The notes under the pieces: generated by a model
The model's input: only the letters and a program-made list of their open reading frames with translations
The model's database searches: none
What the model was told of the DNA's origin: nothing
Position numbers and translations under genes: made by a program
Origin: CBDCIS01 sp965217565
Lineage (GTDB): Bacteria > Chloroflexota > Dehalococcoidia > Lucifugimonadales > CATOSD01
Direction: 5' to 3'
Length of the DNA stretch: 64,000 bases
Assembly: GCA_965217565.1 (NCBI GenBank)
Contig: CBDCIS010000009.1
Location: forward strand, 1 to 64,000
In this document: positions 44,928-54,117 of the stretch, one piece after another
Numbering within the stretch: position 1 is the first letter of the stretch
How the letters are laid out: the number at the start of each line of letters is the position of its first letter

Positions 44928-44965
44928 TGTGTACATATAATACACACATCAGCCAGGCACGTCAA
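44928..44965 (-). promoter_or_regulatory. vapBC promoter with operator-like inverted repeat
   Basis: On the minus strand TTGACG (44965-44960), a 17-bp spacer and TATTAT (44942-44937) form a near-consensus promoter. TGTGTA (44928-44933) and TACACA (44941-44946) are perfect inverted repeats with a 7-bp centre that cover the -10 box. This fits autorepression by the VapB RHH domain. Confidence 0.65.
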
Positions 44966-45402
44966 CCCAACTCTGAAGCGGGTTCCGTTTGCTTTCGGGG
45001 TTTGGGCCATAGGGCCGCTATACTCGCCGAGACGATCAATACCAGCGCCGCGGGGAGAAAGAACACCCCAATGAAACTGATGTCCAACTCTTCAACGAAC
45101 CAGATTGGGACCGAACAATACCCCAGGCAAAGCACTCCCAAGCCCCACTGCGCCAGTTTAGCCCACGCAGACCAGATGCCCCGCGACCAAGCCAGCCAGA
45201 CTGCCAGGCCAGTTAGCGCCACCGGTATCAGCAGCAGCATTACTTCTTCCGGTCCCAAGTATCGCATGAAGGGCCCCGGGGAGTGCCCGAATACAACCCT
45301 CACAACGCCGCCCGGGAGCGCGGTTCTGGTGGTCACGGAGTATCCCAAGGGCCAAAACACCACTCCGAAAAACGCGGCCCAAGCCAGTGCATGAGCTACC
45401 AT
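44962..45402 (-). CDS. Small integral membrane protein, unknown
   Basis: From ATG 45402, 146 residues with four membrane segments: VAHALAWAAFFGVVFWPLGY, EEVMLLLIPVALTGLAVWLA, LAQWGLGVLCLGYCSVPIWF and FIGVFFLPAALVLIVSASIA. The C-terminus is basic. No family recognised. The gene is bounded by 18-bp inverted repeats (44981-44998 and 45505-45522), the inner one covering its last codons. Upstream in-frame sequence beyond 45402 runs into repeat sequence and is not counted. Confidence 0.6.
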   Translation of the reverse strand: MVAHALAWAAFFGVVFWPLGYSVTTRTALPGGVVRVVFGHSPGPFMRYLGPEEVMLLLIPVALTGLAVWLAWSRGIWSAWAKLAQWGLGVLCLGYCSVPIWFVEELDISFIGVFFLPAALVLIVSASIAALWPKPRKQTEPASELG

Positions 45403-45522
45403 AGGCGGCAACCGCAAACGTTTCACCTGGAAGACAGTTCCTTGATGGGGCTCATCCTCACCTTCCCTGAATGCCCTCGAATATGAGTACCCTTTGTCAG
45501 TACTCCCAAAGCAAACGGAACC
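44981..45522. repeat. 18-bp inverted repeat pair around the membrane-protein gene
   Basis: GGTTCCGTTTGCTTTCGG at 44981 and its near-perfect reverse complement at 45505-45522 (17 of 18 match) enclose the membrane gene. A third, 14-bp copy (GGGTTCCGTTTGCT) stands right after the DUF4276 stop at 54729. The enclosed 542 bp may be a mobile unit, but no target duplication is visible. Confidence 0.5.
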
Positions 45523-45527
45523 GGTCT

Positions 45528-45912
45528 GGGGGATTTTGATGGCTATGGAGGACGCAGACACGCCGCTCATGCAGGTCAGCCCAAGTGTGGATTTAGCTCG
45601 CACTCGGATGGTTGGATGTTATCGCTGGGGGCAAAACTCCTGTGGGTGTCTCATTTTGATTCATTGTGACTCATTCCTACTTGGGGTCTGTGACGCTGTG
45701 AGAGGATTTAGAGGATGTTTCTGAGTTGGAATGTAGTAGGGTTTGCGGTTGTTGGTATAGGAAATGAGACACTCCCTTCTGTGGGTCTTGCACTGTTGTC
45801 AGAACCAGGATGTTGAGAGCGGCGAGCCCCTGCGGGGGGTTGTGAGACTTTGTGAATGGGGATACGGTAGCACGCGCGTTCGCATATGTCAAGGGCATGT
45901 CTGTCAGAATCA
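45528..45912. repeat. Dispersed repeat of about 375 bp, copy 2
   Basis: Second copy of the block at 3955-4330, same orientation. TGGGTGTCTCATTT (45646-45659) and AAATGAGACACTCC (45764-45777) are inverted repeats, so the centre could fold as a long-armed hairpin. Inside and just after it a 45-bp direct repeat (CAGGAT...GAGCGGCGAGCCCCT) occurs at 45796 and 45902. No coding frame is shared by the two copies. Confidence 0.75.
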
Positions 45913-46093
45913 GGATTGCCGAGCGGCGAGCCCCTACGAGGGTTCGGCAATCGAGGGATTTCCAGGATTCCACTGTCGTTGGGAGAGCTTCGATAATCCG
46001 CCTATTCTCACAATCTCAGTATCCTGACGGGTACGACGCAGTAGGAACAGAGAATTGCGATACTCACGGGCCGTCGATTTGGACACAACCAAG

Positions 46094-46233
46094 TAATACC
46101 AATTTGTGGTGATGCCGCCGTGTTCTCGCCTGCCGCCTTTCTGGATTCCCGCTTTCGCGGGAATGACGGTAGGGGTTCTTACGACGCATACGCATTTGGA
46201 TGATTCGTGGCGCAGTCAAGACGAAATGGTATA
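46094..46233. mobile_element. MITE with ends like the second IS630 element
   Basis: TA, then ATACCAATTTG... and ...CGAAATGGTA, then TA. The right end in reverse complement (TACCATTTCGTCTTGAC) follows the left end of the IS630 element at 49081 (TACCATTTCATGTTGAC). About 136 bp, no frame, and a REP-like palindrome ATTCCCGC-TTTC-GCGGGAAT near 46143. Bases 46234-46405 beyond it hold nothing I recognise. Confidence 0.6.
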
Positions 46234-46405
46234 AGGTCCAGGCGGACAGATAGTTGGTTGTGCGAAATCTGCCTCCCCAATGACCGGTTCGATCCCTCTC
46301 AGATGGGCCTATTTTGACGATAGACAGAACCATCTTCGAGATGTGGCTGGTCTTGGTAGGCTCACCTAAGCCCGTTACTGGGCGATCATAACCAGGTCCA
46401 CCTCA

Positions 46406-47272
46406 TTACCCGCGCGGTCTTGCGACAGCTAGAATACGATCCCTCAATTCAATCAACTCGGGAAATTCGCAGAGCTTTGCTAACCTGAAACAAAGTGATT
46501 CCTTCCGCAGACTGCCTTTAGTCTTCAATCTTAGCAATCGTATTACCAAGGGAATCAAGATGTGCTTTCCGGAGATCCAACGAATCCGTTCAGGGTAAGA
46601 TATTCCAATTCGTTGAATCATATCTTCCAAGAGGTTGTAGAACTCTTCAGCGTCGACGGAAGTTTGTTCGCTGGCCACCCGGCCAATGTAATACTGTATC
46701 GTTGATGCGTCCGGCAAAATCGGGTCGTTTCCAATGTATTGTTCGATGGACTGAGGAAAGTGGGTTTCGCGGTCATCCAACTCTTGCAGCAAGGCAGCAC
46801 ACGCGGCTAGGGCGACCGAAGCTTCTACAACCTCGGAAACCCACTGATCAAGTTTTAATAAGCCCTTGAATTCAGCTATGCTTGAGTTGGGGGACTGCTC
46901 TTGCGCGACCGTGCAGATTGCTGTTTCCTCAACCAAGTAACTTTCAATATCGTAACGTCGTAACCGATAAAAGAATGGGCTATCAGAGTATGGTTTACTG
47001 ATGAGTTCGTCGAAATCTCCATCTACCACATAGAATTCTGGTTTTGCCAAGGAACCATCGCCCTGTATGGCCATTCTTGCAAGAACTTTATTCTTCCCCC
47101 CAACGCCTAGAACTCGTGTTATTGTCAGGTCCTCTTGAAATAGGCGTCTAAAGACCTCCGTGTAAAAGTACTCTTTGTCGGCGTCCTCAACAATAATGGT
47201 TATATCGTTGTAGGGACCAAAAAAGGTGGGCCTCGCCGAAAGCCCCCGGTCACTATATCTAAGCATCGGCAT
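46406..47272 (-). CDS. DUF4435/Toprim-like protein, AriB-like effector
   Basis: A 288-residue protein. Near the start TIIVEDADKEYF supplies a Toprim-like Glu (residue 29) and FYVVDGDFDEL supplies a DxD (residues 84-86); the block YDIESYLVEETAI is typical of DUF4435. In PARIS anti-phage systems a DUF4435 nuclease (AriB) is held and released by an ABC ATPase (AriA). Here the start codon overlaps the end of just such an ATPase gene by 14 bp. The gene is intact, but its partner is split by three mobile elements, so it is either silent or expressed alone. GC content is clearly lower than in the flanking chromosome. Confidence 0.75.
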   Translation of the reverse strand: MPMLRYSDRGLSARPTFFGPYNDITIIVEDADKEYFYTEVFRRLFQEDLTITRVLGVGGKNKVLARMAIQGDGSLAKPEFYVVDGDFDELISKPYSDSPFFYRLRRYDIESYLVEETAICTVAQEQSPNSSIAEFKGLLKLDQWVSEVVEASVALAACAALLQELDDRETHFPQSIEQYIGNDPILPDASTIQYYIGRVASEQTSVDAEEFYNLLEDMIQRIGISYPERIRWISGKHILIPLVIRLLRLKTKGSLRKESLCFRLAKLCEFPELIELRDRILAVARPRG

Positions 47273-47818
47273 TGACCTTAGCGCTGATGTCTATGATTGC
47301 TTCCTGGGCCGCACCAGCTATCTCGGGAGAATGGGTAGCAATAATGAACTGTGCGTTCGGGTTGGCCTCTGTGATGCTGTTAACGTAACGGTTTTGCCAA
47401 GCGACATGCAGGGACAACTCCGGCTCATCCACAAACACGGCAAACTCTTGCTCGGTGTCGAACTGGAAACATAGGAACGTGAACAATACAAGCAGTTGGA
47501 GTTCTCCTGAAGACAAGAGGTGGCTACTGATACGCTGGCCATTGGGGAGGTCAACCATAAGCTCGAACCCACGCACTAGCCTCAGCCGCTTCCTGTTGTC
47601 ACTGAGAAAGCTGTTGACCGACTCCAAAAACTTGTTGGATCGACGGATTACCTTGGACCGATCCGATTCATACTTCTGTATCATCGGGATCAACCGCTCG
47701 ATACGGGAAGCTATAGAGGATGCATCAAATATCCAATCTAACCACTTGCTGGCATTGGGGTCTTCAGCGAAATTCTCCGGAATCGTCTGACCTCCTAACT
47801 GGTCGACGACATCTCTAA
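47259..47818 (-). pseudogene. AriA-like ABC ATPase, piece 4 of 4 (C-terminal)
   Basis: C-terminal part of a split ATPase gene. It begins LRDVVDQLGGQTIPENF, includes the signature LSSGELQLLVLF, Walker B FAVFVDEPELSLH and the H-loop IIATHSPEI. The four pieces, in coding order, are 56467-56390, 50560-50249, 49078-48670 and 47818-47259. Joined after removing the mobile elements and one copy of each target duplication they give one frame of about 450 codons without a stop. Length and layout fit AAA_15-type ATPases such as AriA of PARIS, but OLD-like or other ATPase families are not excluded. Confidence 0.75.
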
Positions 47819-48669
47819 GAGGGTGTGTGAGAAGTTCAAATTAGGTTGGTGCTAAGCGTCGGAGCATGAGATGAATCATAGCTATATGGGTCCACGCCTC
47901 GGTTGTATCGGACAGAGCTTCGTAGTCCTTGCTCATCCGACGGCACCTGCTGAGCCACGCGAATGTTCGTTCGACCACCCATCTTCGCGGCAGCACTTGA
48001 AAACGGTGGCTGTCCCTGGGGCGCTTGACAATCTCGAGTGCCCAGCCTGTCAGGGCCCAGACCCACTCGACCAGCTTTCCAGCATAGCCAGCATCGGCCC
48101 AGACCAACCTCATGCGGGGAAACCTCCCTATCAATTTATCGATGACCAGCTTCGCCCCATCCCTATCCTGGATATTGGCAGGATGCACCACCACCGCCAG
48201 CAGCAACCCCATGGTATCTACAATGATATGTCGCTTTCGACCGTTGACCTTCTTGCCAGCGTCATAGCCACGAGGCCCCCTTTTTCCGTAGTCTTGACCG
48301 ACTGGGGCTGTCTATGATAGCAGCGCTAGGTGTCGGGTTCCTCCCCTCGGCCTGCCGGACCTTGACTCGGAGAGCGTCATTGGCTCGTTCCCATGTACCA
48401 TCCTCTCTCCACTCCCGAAAATACCACCATACAGTACCCCAAGGCGGGAGGTCATGCGGCATGGCTCGCCACGTGCAACCGTTGCGCAGAACGTATAGAA
48501 TGCCGTTGACGACTTCCCGCAGGTCTACAGTACGTGGCCTTCCCCCAGTTTTGGCTGCCGGGAGTAGCGGAGCGAGCATCTTCCACTGTTCATCAGTCAG
48601 GTCACTGGGGTATGCTTTGCGTTTCATGCCTCCATTCTAATACATATCCAAGACTTCTCACACACCCTC
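47819..48669 (-). mobile_element. IS5-family insertion sequence, copy B
   Basis: The same 851-bp element as 19820-20670, reversed. Its inverted ends are intact; flanks are CTAA on the left and TTAG on the right, close to the YTAR target of the family. It interrupts the ATPase gene between FRRL and RDVVDQ. Confidence 0.92.
47841..48627 (-). CDS. IS5-family transposase, two overlapping frames (copy B)
   Basis: Both frames (48627-48262 and 48212-47841) encode the same amino acids as copy A, including the catalytic residues in WADAGYAG and VVERTFAWL and the A5G5 slippery run between them. Identity of the copies suggests recent transposition. Confidence 0.8.
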
Positions 48670-49080
48670 TTAGGCGACGAAAGTAATCCTCACTGAGGTT
48701 CCGAGCATTACTTAACCCCAAGTTTCCTAACGCCGTTCCGACTCTAGTGCGCCGCTCTTCGAGCTCTGATCGAGTCCAAACTCGTGAGGCAAGTTCTGAT
48801 CCTTCTTGTTCGAACAACGAGGCAAAAATATTATTGCGCAATTCATCGTTTAAAGACGACACTTCGAATTGTTCCTGGCGAAACACACGTTCCGCCAAAG
48901 TCAACACTTGTGATATCGGTAGATATCCTGCCGCAGTCGAACGCCTAGAACGTTGACGGTAACGAGATTCTCGGTCTTCCGTCCATCGGCGGTTTAAGGG
49001 TAAGTACAGAGGGCCGGGCAACTCGCTCAAATGGCGAAGTACGGTATTATTTCTTCGGTCCTCCAAGAACCTTGAAACTA
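48670..49080 (-). pseudogene. AriA-like ABC ATPase, piece 3 of 4 (middle)
   Basis: About 136 codons between the IS5 and IS630 insertions. It reads LVSRFLEDRRNN, LSELPGPLYLPLNRRWTEDR, then a basic helical region (QRSRRSTAAGYLPISQVLTL) and EDYFRRL, up to the IS5 boundary. This segment corresponds to the variable helical insert between Walker A and the signature motif of ABC-type ATPases. No stop interrupts it. Confidence 0.7.
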
Positions 49081-50248
49081 ATACCATTTCATGTTGACGA
49101 GGCCGCATAGTGTGCCGGAAGACTTCGCGTTGTGTGTTCGATCCAACTCCACGCCGTGAGCGACCGCACCCGACCCGGATCAGATTCAAGCTCACTCAGG
49201 TAGGCGTCAACCGCCTTCATCTTCTCCTCTATGCTCCCGTATATCCTGCCCTCCACCCACCTGCGGACCTCTTGGAAGACCCGCTCAGCGGGATTCAGCT
49301 CAGGACTATATGCAGGCTGCACGATCGTTGCCACTCCAACAGTCCGTACTATCTCACCCCGGTGACCACGCGCTCCATCCCACACCAGGGCCTCGATGTC
49401 CGAGTGATGCTTCAGGCCATCGACTGCCACCGCTATAGCCGCAGACTTCATCGAATCGATCCAACCCCACAACAGCTTGCCCCTCCGAACGTCTACCACC
49501 AGGAACAGGTACATCCACTTGTAGACCATCTGCACTCGCTGATGCACCTTCACTCCACGACGACCCCACACCCTACGCACCATCCCCCGCAGGCCCACTC
49601 GCATCTCATCGGCAAAGCCAAAGGCCGTCTCAGAACTCACGCCCGCTTCGGCAAGGCAACAACCAAGCCCCCCTTTTTCCACGACTCCTGCGCAGCTACG
49701 TCTGCCTTCTCATGACGGCCCCTCGGGACCTTCGGGCTGCATCCCAACCTCTCAAGCAGACCATAGACGCTGCCCGACTTGTAGCTCACCCCATACTCGG
49801 ACTCTATCCAGTCCCTGATCTCTCCCGCCGTTCTGAACCGTCCCGTCGACACCTCCTCGGTCAACTCCTGCTCTTCATCTGTGCTCAGAAAGCGCGGTTT
49901 GCCCATGCCTCCCATCTTGTGGGACAACACTCCTTCCACACCTCCCTCTCTATACCAGCCCACCCACGTCTGTACCGTCCGGTAGTGGACTCCCACCGCT
50001 CTTGCCGCCTCACCGAACTGCCATCCCGACCGCACCAGCCACAGTCCATGGAGTCGAGTACGAAGGCTAGTGTCACGTTCTGCCCGGTAGGCCGCCTTCA
50101 GCGCCTCCGGTGTATCCTCCCCATGCCAATCTATTCGAAGCGGTCGTCCGATCATCTGATACCCTCCAACACTGTATGTCGGCTAGAGCATGGATGAACT
50201 ATTAGGACATCGCTAGATACTTCCAGGTCTTGTTATCATCAAATGGTA
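49081..50248 (-). mobile_element. IS630-family element 2
   Basis: Bounded by imperfect inverted repeats (ATACCATTTCATGTTGACGA / TACCATTTGATGATAACAAG) and flanked by TA at 49079-49080 and 50249-50250, the invariant IS630 target. Removing 1168 bp plus one TA joins PSDL and VSRFL of the ATPase in frame. Confidence 0.85.
49089..50155 (-). CDS. IS630-family transposase, two overlapping frames (element 2)
   Basis: The first frame (50155-49637, 172 aa) has paired helix-turn-helix motifs (GEAARAVGVHYRTVQTWVGW; SYKSGSVYGLLERLG). The second (49682-49089) carries the DDE residues: FADEMRVGL, VWDGARGHRG and SPELNPAERVFQEVRRW. They join at the slippery GGAAAAAGGGGGG near 49672-49684, so full transposase is made by frameshifting. 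No disabling mutation is seen. Confidence 0.85.
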
Positions 50249-50563
50249 TAAGTCGGATGGTTCCTCAACGACACGGGCCGCACTAAAGTGGGTCAGTTCC
50301 GGCCTGCTTACGATAGGTATTTCCAATGGGTCATCTATGCCTTTGACTCTTATCGTTACGGCGTCCTCAGCGCGCTTCGCCGTGACTCTTTGAAATTTTC
50401 GCTCCCCAGAGTTGGTATACGCGATGTTGATTTCATCGAACTCGATACCAGAAAGGAGGTAGGCTGCTGGGATTCCGTCCTGCACGGATGCCGGTGACAG
50501 CGCCCAAGCCATCGCATTCAGGATAGATGTCTTACCTGAACCGTTCACCCCGATGAGGATGTT
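50249..50563 (-). pseudogene. AriA-like ABC ATPase, piece 2 of 4 (Walker A)
   Basis: This piece starts at the transposon edge with NILIGVNGSGKTSILNAMAW, the Walker A motif, and continues AAYLLSGIEFDEINIAYT, ELTHFSAARVVEEPSDL to the IS630 edge. Bases 50561-50563 (GTT) are the left copy of the 3-bp target duplication of the composite transposon. Confidence 0.75.
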
Positions 50564-51891
50564 TGAGGTGGACCCAGAAAACTGGACAGGTGGCTAAGTG
50601 AGAGTCCTGCTCCTAAACTAAGGGCAGCTGTTGCTGTCTGGAAGGAGAAGGACATGGCGCAAGGAAGAAGGAAGCACAGCCCGGCCTTCAAGGCCAGGGT
50701 GGCCCTGGATGCGGTGAAGGGGGAGGAGACAGTGGCCCAGTTGGCCGCCCGGTACGAAGTCCACCCGGGCCAGATTCAAGCCTGGAAGAAGGTCCTGACC
50801 GGGGGTGCCGCCGGTGTGTTCGGTAACGGTCAGGACCACAAGGCCAAGAGGACGCTGCCTTGGTCGCCCGGTTGTACCAGGAGATCGGCCAGTTGAAGGT
50901 GGAGCGGGATTTCTTGGCGGAGAGGTCCGGTCCATGAACCCGGCCCGGCGGCGGGAGATGGTGGACCGGGAGCATCCCTCGTTGCCGATAGTGGGACAAT
51001 GCGCCCTGCTGGGGGTGAGCCGCTCCAGCATATACTACCGTCCCAAGGGGGCTTCGGAAGAGGAGCTGTCGCTGATGCGGGAGATAGACCGGCAGTAGAA
51101 GGCGACCCCCTTCTATGGGTCGCGGCGGATGAAGGTCTGGCTGGAGCGGCAGGGTATAGTGGTGAGCCGGAAGCGGGTGCAGCGGCTGATGCGTGTCATG
51201 GGACTGCGGGCCATCTACCGGCGACCTCGTACCAGCCAACCGGCGCCGGGAGTGCGGGTCTATCCCTATCTGTTGGGGAAGGCCGAAATCACCAGACCCA
51301 ACCAGGTGTGGGCCTCAGACATCACCTACCTGCCCATGGCCCGGGGATTCCTCTACCTGGTGGCCGTCATGGACTGGCACAGCCGGTATGTCCTGTCCTG
51401 GCGCCTGTCCAACACTCTGGAGGCAGGCTTTTGCGCCGAGGCCCTGACAGAGGCGCTGGAGAGGGGAAGGCCGGAGGTGTTCAACACTGACCAGGGGAGC
51501 CAGTTCACCAGTCAGGAATTCACCCAGGTCCTTCAGGACCGCGGTGTGAAGATCAGCATGGACGGGAAGGGAGGTACCAAGACAACATCTTCGTCGAGCG
51601 GCTGTGGCGCACGGTGAAGTACGAGGAGGTGTACCTGAAAGCCTACGCCAGCGCGGGGGAGGCCCGGAGGGAACTGGGAGCTTACTTCCGGTTCTACAAT
51701 GACCAGAGGCCCCATCAGGCCTTGGGATACAAGACACCCGGGGAAGTGTTCTCTGAAGACACGGCGCCCCAAAATGAAGAGTCAGCAGCTGAGAGGTGGT
51801 CGCCGGAAGCAGACGTGGTATCTTATGCGGGAGCTGCGGGACCCTCACTTAGCTCCACCTTAATTCTGTCCAACTAGTCGGGTCCACCTCA
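50564..51891 (+). mobile_element. IS3-family insertion sequence, copy A (left arm)
   Basis: 1328 bp with ends TGAGGTGGACCCAGAAAACT and CAACTAGTCGGGTCCACCTC-A. Nearly identical to copy B, with scattered differences that include two single-base deletions in the transposase frames. Confidence 0.9.
50654..51877 (+). pseudogene. IS3-family OrfA/OrfB, inactivated (copy A)
   Basis: OrfA starts MAQGRRKHSPAFKARVALDA but loses one base near 50850 against copy B, leaving a scrambled end. OrfB (ATG 50934) has TAG at 51096-51098 and a one-base deletion near 51570 (GGGAAGGGAGG against GGGAAGGGGAGG in copy B), so the DDE domain is split. It can only move if copy B supplies transposase. Confidence 0.85.
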
Positions 51892-52227
51892 CACCACGCG
51901 GGTGCTCTTGCGCCGCAGCATGGACTTGAAGGCGACGGCGTGCTCGCGCTTTCTGGTGAAGCGGCTGAACTTCCAGACGAGAATCACGTCGAAGGGAGCC
52001 TTCGGCTTGCTGCCCTCCTCGATCATCTCCCTGAACTGGGGCCTGTCGGCGACGCGGCCGCTCTCGGCCTCGTCCACGTACTCGCGGGCCACGGAATAGC
52101 CGTTGGCCCTGGCGTAGTCCTTGAGCGCCCGCAACTGGGCGGACACGGACAGGTCCACGTCCTGCCGGTCGCTGGACACCCTAGCGTTGAGAGCCGCCTG
52201 GGTAAGGGGTTGTACGTGCTTCTTCAT
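51892..52227 (-). pseudogene. Serine recombinase (resolvase), truncated by IS3
   Basis: The 112 codons give the N-terminal catalytic domain of a large serine recombinase: active Ser in ALNARVSSDRQDVDLS, then SVSAQLRALKDYARANGYSV, EYVDEAESGRVADRPQF and VWKFSRFTRKREH. The frame is cut at the edge of IS3 copy A, so the rest, including DNA-binding domains, is lost. It was probably part of an earlier mobile element whose piece was captured by the composite transposon. Confidence 0.8.
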
Positions 52228-52268
52228 ATCTTTCTCCCTTGCGATGGTTTGTACTGGTGCGGGCTGCT

Positions 52269-52595
52269 CTACTCTTGGGTGGAATAGGCGACGGGGTGGA
52301 CTTGGAGCCGGAAGCCCAGCACACGCAGCACCCTGAGCACGGTGTTGAACTCTGGGCTGGCGCCGGCTCGCATAGATTTATAGAGGCTCTCGCGGCCCAG
52401 GCCGGTCTCGTGGGCCACCCGTCTCATGCGGTGCGCGCGGGTCATTCCCCCCAGGGTGCCCATGATGCGGTTCAGATCGCCCGCTTCCAGGGCCATGTTC
52501 AAGGCAGTGGTCATGTCCTCTGCGGTCGCCGGGTATGTCGCTGGTGTTTCTTTGCTGTCCATCGCCGATTTCACACCGTCGTGAGTTTCGCCCAT
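52269..52595 (-). CDS. HigA-2/HI1420-type addiction-module antidote protein
   Basis: A 108-residue helix-turn-helix protein of the putative addiction module antidote group: MTTALNMALEAGDLNRIMGT, ETGLGRESLYKSMRAGASPE and VLRVLRVLGFRLQVHPV. Its usual toxin, a RelE-like protein encoded directly before it, is missing: the stretch upstream (52596 onward) has no such frame. It lies 41 bp before the recombinase fragment on the same strand. An orphan antitoxin or regulator. Confidence 0.8.
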   Translation of the reverse strand: MGETHDGVKSAMDSKETPATYPATAEDMTTALNMALEAGDLNRIMGTLGGMTRAHRMRRVAHETGLGRESLYKSMRAGASPEFNTVLRVLRVLGFRLQVHPVAYSTQE

Positions 52596-52959
52596 ACCCA
52601 GCTATAGTATCTGGTTGGATACCTAGTACGTAAGGGGCAACTGCCAGTCTGAAGCGGAGGGACGAATACTGTGAAAGAACCTCTGTAACACAACCCAACT
52701 AGGTGATTGCAAAGATTCAGCGGGAACCTTACCATATGACACACAGGCACAGTTCACAGGAACACAGGAGGGGCTTCCTTTCATTCTCGGGCGATTGCGG
52801 ACCAGTGGGATACAGGGACCACCGCTGTCCGCCAACATAGTCCGCCCCAAGAAAAACAACCGGCGAGCGATGAGTACAAGGGGAAGCGTTATACCGAAGG
52901 CATTACTCAATCACTCTTGTTGATATAATTCGCTCTTCGATTGCACTAAGGAAGAACAG
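52596..52959 (+). promoter_or_regulatory. Intergenic region with promoter for the transposon-borne ATPase pair
   Basis: Between divergent genes. A TATAAT at 52924-52929 stands 31 bp before the ATPase start; TTACTC at 52903-52908 is a possible weak -35. AAGGAAG (52948-52954) can serve as ribosome site. Otherwise no coding or repeat content is recognised. Confidence 0.45.
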
Positions 52960-54117
52960 GTGAACGCTATGCATGAAATAAGACGGGTCGGGATAGATGG
53001 ATTCAGGCGACTACGCGATGTTTCAATTGATATGCGACCGATGATGGTAATGGTCGGGGCTAATGGTTGTGGCAAAACATCGTTCATGGACGCTTTGTCG
53101 TTACTTGCCTCCTCTGCAGAAGGGGGATTAAATCGACGGCTCAATGACATGGGAGGTGCTTCCGAGGCTACTACCCGGGGGCGACACCAGGATATGTCGT
53201 TCAGCGCTGATATGGAAGTTCCAGACCATAATCCGCTCAAGTACAGTATGAGTATCGCCGCGCAGGGCCATACTTATTCTGTGTCACAAGAATCGCTCAC
53301 GCAAACCAGACCTGGCTATTCGCAGCCGTTCAAACACATCGAATCTACTTATCGAGATATTCGGTACTTCGACACTGAAGAGGGACGTCTCCTCAGACCA
53401 AATTGGCAGTTCAATTACTTCGAGTCCTCTCTCTCGCAAGTCCCAAAGCTGTTCAGGGAAGCGGAGGAATTGAGACGCTCCCTCAGTGCGGTCACCCAGT
53501 ACCATGTTCTCGACGTGGGAATACGTGCCCCAGTAAAACTACCTCAGCAATTGCGACCGGTTGATCTCCCAGGTGAAAACGGCGAGAACTTGGTGTCGTT
53601 CCTCTTTAATATTCGTGAAACAAACTCCGATAAATACGAGGCAATAGAGGATACTTTACGCGTAGCTTATCCAGGCTTTGATTCCCTCAATTTTCCGATA
53701 GCGGCCGCTGGGATGATGTCAATGACCTGGAAAGAAAAGGCATTTCGGAGTCCCATTTACATTCATCAACTTTCAGAAGGGACGTTACGGTTTCTCTGGT
53801 TGATTTCTCTTCTACAGAGTCCAGGCCTTACAACAGTTACTATGATAGATGAGCCAGAGGTAAGCCTACATCCCGAATTGCTGGCGATACTCGCAGAGCT
53901 AATGCGTGAAGCGTCGCGCAAAACCCAGATAATTGTGGCTACACACTCTGACCGCCTAATCCGCTTCCTTGAGACGAAAGAAGTGGTTGTCATGGACATA
54001 AAGGAAGATGGAGAGACATCCATGACTTGGGCCGACACGTTGGATCTGGATGCGTGGTTGGCAGACTACACCCTGGACGAGGTATGGCAGATGGGAAGAA
54101 TGGGAGCCAGGGCATGA
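52960..54117 (+). CDS. AAA_21/ABC-type ATPase of a two-gene candidate defence module
   Basis: A 385-residue OLD/AbiL-like ATPase. Walker A is GANGCGKT (residues 33-40); a helical insert occupies the centre; the signature is QLSEGTLRFLWL; Walker B is MIDEPEVSLHPE (near 297); the H-loop is IVATHSDRL. The last part (TSMTWADTLDLDAWLADYTL) is usual in AAA_21 proteins. Its stop overlaps the next ATG (ATGA), so the DUF4276 protein is translationally coupled. AT-richer than the chromosome, and carried on a transposon. Start GTG 52960; ATG 52969 is also possible. Confidence 0.85.
   Translation: MNAMHEIRRVGIDGFRRLRDVSIDMRPMMVMVGANGCGKTSFMDALSLLASSAEGGLNRRLNDMGGASEATTRGRHQDMSFSADMEVPDHNPLKYSMSIAAQGHTYSVSQESLTQTRPGYSQPFKHIESTYRDIRYFDTEEGRLLRPNWQFNYFESSLSQVPKLFREAEELRRSLSAVTQYHVLDVGIRAPVKLPQQLRPVDLPGENGENLVSFLFNIRETNSDKYEAIEDTLRVAYPGFDSLNFPIAAAGMMSMTWKEKAFRSPIYIHQLSEGTLRFLWLISLLQSPGLTTVTMIDEPEVSLHPELLAILAELMREASRKTQIIVATHSDRLIRFLETKEVVVMDIKEDGETSMTWADTLDLDAWLADYTLDEVWQMGRMGARA

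Noticed and set aside
46406..47272. Calling the DUF4435/ATPase unit a functional PARIS system
   Set aside because: The ATPase is split by three elements, so the system cannot work as it stands, and family assignment rests on motifs and layout alone.
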